Shown piece by piece: positions 62,875 to 64,000 of a stretch of 64,000 nt of DNA. The DNA is from Catellatospora citrea. Lineage in GTDB: Bacteria; Actinomycetota; Actinomycetes; Mycobacteriales; Micromonosporaceae. The stretch spans positions 8,060,001 to 8,124,000 of the forward strand of contig NZ_RAPR01000001.1 of NCBI RefSeq assembly GCF_003610235.1, given 5' to 3'. Position 1 is the first letter of the stretch. Every line of letters begins with the position of its first letter. The notes below the pieces were generated by a model that worked only from the letters and a program-made list of their open reading frames with translations, was not told the DNA's origin and made no database searches. The position numbers were made by a program, and so were the translations under genes.

Positions 62875-63981
62875 GTGACCGGAGCCCGCAGGCGGGTGAC
62901 CCAGCAGGACATCGCCCGCATGACCGGCGTCAGCCAGGCGACCGTCTCGCTCGTCCTCAACGGACGGTCCGACGCCGACGTCAAGCTCTCGGCCGAGACC
63001 CGCGAGAAGGTGCTGCGGGCCATCGCCGAGACCGGCTACGTGGCCGACCCGATCGCCCGGCGGCTGGCCGCGCGGCACAACCGGATCATCGGCGTGTTCA
63101 CGTACGAGCCGGTGTTCCCCAGCGCGAACAGCGACTTCTACCACCCGTTCCTGGTCGGCATCGAGCAGCAGGCCGAGGTGCTCGGCTGCGACCTGCTCCT
63201 GATGACCAGCACGCCGGTGGTCGACGGGCGGCGGCGCATCTTCCACGGCGACAACCGGCTGCGGCTGGCCGACGGCAGCATCCTGCTCGGCCGCACCATC
63301 GACCGCGCCGACCTGGCCCGGCTGCTGGCCGAGGAGATCCCGTTCGTGTCGATCGGCCGTCGCGACGACGCGGGCGGCCCGGTGCCCTACGTCGGCGCGG
63401 ACTACGCGGCGGCGACCGCGGAGATCGTGCGCCAGGCCGTCGCCTTCGGTCACGACCGGCTGGCCTACCTGGGCCTGGGTGCCGGCCCGGAATCGTGGGC
63501 CGACCGTGGCCGCGGCTTCCGCGAGGCGGTCGCGTCGGCAGGGGTCTTCGGCGGCCACTACGCGACCCCGGTGTCCGGCGAGCCCGAGCGCGGTGGCGAG
63601 CACGTCGCCGACGACCCCGCTGCCGGCTCGGGGGCGCACGGCGATGCGGCCGTCGTGCGGGACACCGCCGCCGTGCTCGACGCGGCGCTGGCTTCAGGCG
63701 TGACCGCGGTGATCGCCGAGGAGCACGCCGACGGGGTCGCGCTGTTCGAGCTGGCCCGCGAACGCGGAGTCGCGCTGTCGGTGGCCACGCTCGGGGAACC
63801 GACCCGGGCCGCGCTGCCGACCGCGGTGGAGTTCACCAGCCTGCGCATACCGCGCCAGGCCATGGGCGCGCAGGCCGTCGAGGTCCTGACCGCCCTGATC
63901 GAGGGCACGCCCGGCGAGCGCCAGCGGCTGCTGCCGTGCGAGGTCGTGCCCGGCGAGACGCTCAGCGAAAGAGGTAACTGA
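62875..63981 (+). CDS. LacI-family transcriptional regulator
   Basis: A 368-residue repressor. Helix-turn-helix VTQQDIARMTGVSQATVSLV at 8-27, hinge helix PIARRLAARHNRIIGVF, then a periplasmic-binding-protein-like sugar sensor ending GERQRLLPCEVVPGETL. About 60 residues in the C-terminal lobe (near 235-260) are low-complexity and unusual. It would control the divergent glycosidase and the downstream gene, whose start overlaps (TGATG). GTG 62875. Confidence 0.92.
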   Translation: MTGARRRVTQQDIARMTGVSQATVSLVLNGRSDADVKLSAETREKVLRAIAETGYVADPIARRLAARHNRIIGVFTYEPVFPSANSDFYHPFLVGIEQQAEVLGCDLLLMTSTPVVDGRRRIFHGDNRLRLADGSILLGRTIDRADLARLLAEEIPFVSIGRRDDAGGPVPYVGADYAAATAEIVRQAVAFGHDRLAYLGLGAGPESWADRGRGFREAVASAGVFGGHYATPVSGEPERGGEHVADDPAAGSGAHGDAAVVRDTAAVLDAALASGVTAVIAEEHADGVALFELARERGVALSVATLGEPTRAALPTAVEFTSLRIPRQAMGAQAVEVLTALIEGTPGERQRLLPCEVVPGETLSERGN

Positions 63982-64000
63982 TGCAGGCCGAGATTCTGGT
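63981..64000 (+). CDS. Start of a gene cut by the window edge
   Basis: ATG 63981 overlaps the LacI-family stop and follows GAGG. Only MQAEIL is visible. The opening is typical of FAD-dependent oxidoreductases, but six residues cannot prove this. By context it is in the LacI-controlled operon, probably carbohydrate related. Confidence 0.5.

Overview
The window comes from a very GC-rich actinomycete chromosome. Third codon positions are almost all G or C, GTG and TTG starts are common, and there are ECF41-sigma, SARP/AfsR, MoxR-VWA and NRPS/PKS genes. A Micromonosporaceae-type host is my best guess, from gene style only. I see no rRNA, tRNA, CRISPR array, IS element or phage. Many intergenic gaps end in strong GC hairpins.

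Layout. 1-11.3 kb is ordinary chromosome: an NDH-2-like reductase with an ECF41 sigma factor, a LuxR-type regulator, a PHP protein, small membrane proteins, a TMEM175-like channel, an alpha/beta hydrolase, a secreted protein, a quinone-reductase-like MDR enzyme, and a small toxin-antitoxin-like pair. 11.4-18.5 kb is a tight five-gene operon (SWIM-like zinc protein, unknown, VWA, MoxR AAA ATPase, DUF5682) resembling the E. coli yehLMPQ system. 18.7-21.3 kb carries a CoaD-like nucleotidyltransferase, an APH-like kinase and a Nudix hydrolase in line, plus a GNAT acetyltransferase. 21.4-27.5 kb has a 1000-residue SARP/AfsR regulator divergent from a methyltransferase, PIG-L deacetylase and AlkZ-like gene; three heptads with an exact 11-bp period sit between the divergent genes. 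27.6-31.6 kb is one very large secreted beta-rich protein.

31.9-53.5 kb is the most interesting part: a compact hybrid NRPS/PKS-like cluster in which nearly every gene overlaps or touches the next. Order: P450, acyl-AMP ligase, aspartate decarboxylase (panD, a beta-alanine source), LDH-like dehydrogenase, PLP-fold-II-like DUF6002-type protein, NRPS A-PCP, stand-alone ketosynthase, LanB-like (lantibiotic dehydratase/PEARL-like) protein, NRPS A-PCP-C-PCP, and KS-AT-ACP. Facing it on the other strand are a stand-alone condensation protein, an MFS exporter and a 27-residue peptide. The PKS parts appear unable to do classical elongation: the first KS has Asn for its second catalytic His and has lost its AT; the second KS has Ser for its first catalytic His, and its AT has lost both Ser and His of the catalytic dyad. 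A tRNA-dependent type of enzyme (LanB family) inside such an assembly line suggests chemistry I do not recognise.

53.5-64 kb is accessory and housekeeping: a lower-GC winged-helix protein possibly acquired by transfer, an MDR oxidoreductase, several small hypothetical genes (DUF4259, zinc ribbon, SseB-like), a phytase-like secreted esterase, a phospholipase D family enzyme, and a LacI-type regulator divergent from a Tat-exported beta-propeller glycosidase-like protein, with two matching palindromic operators between them.
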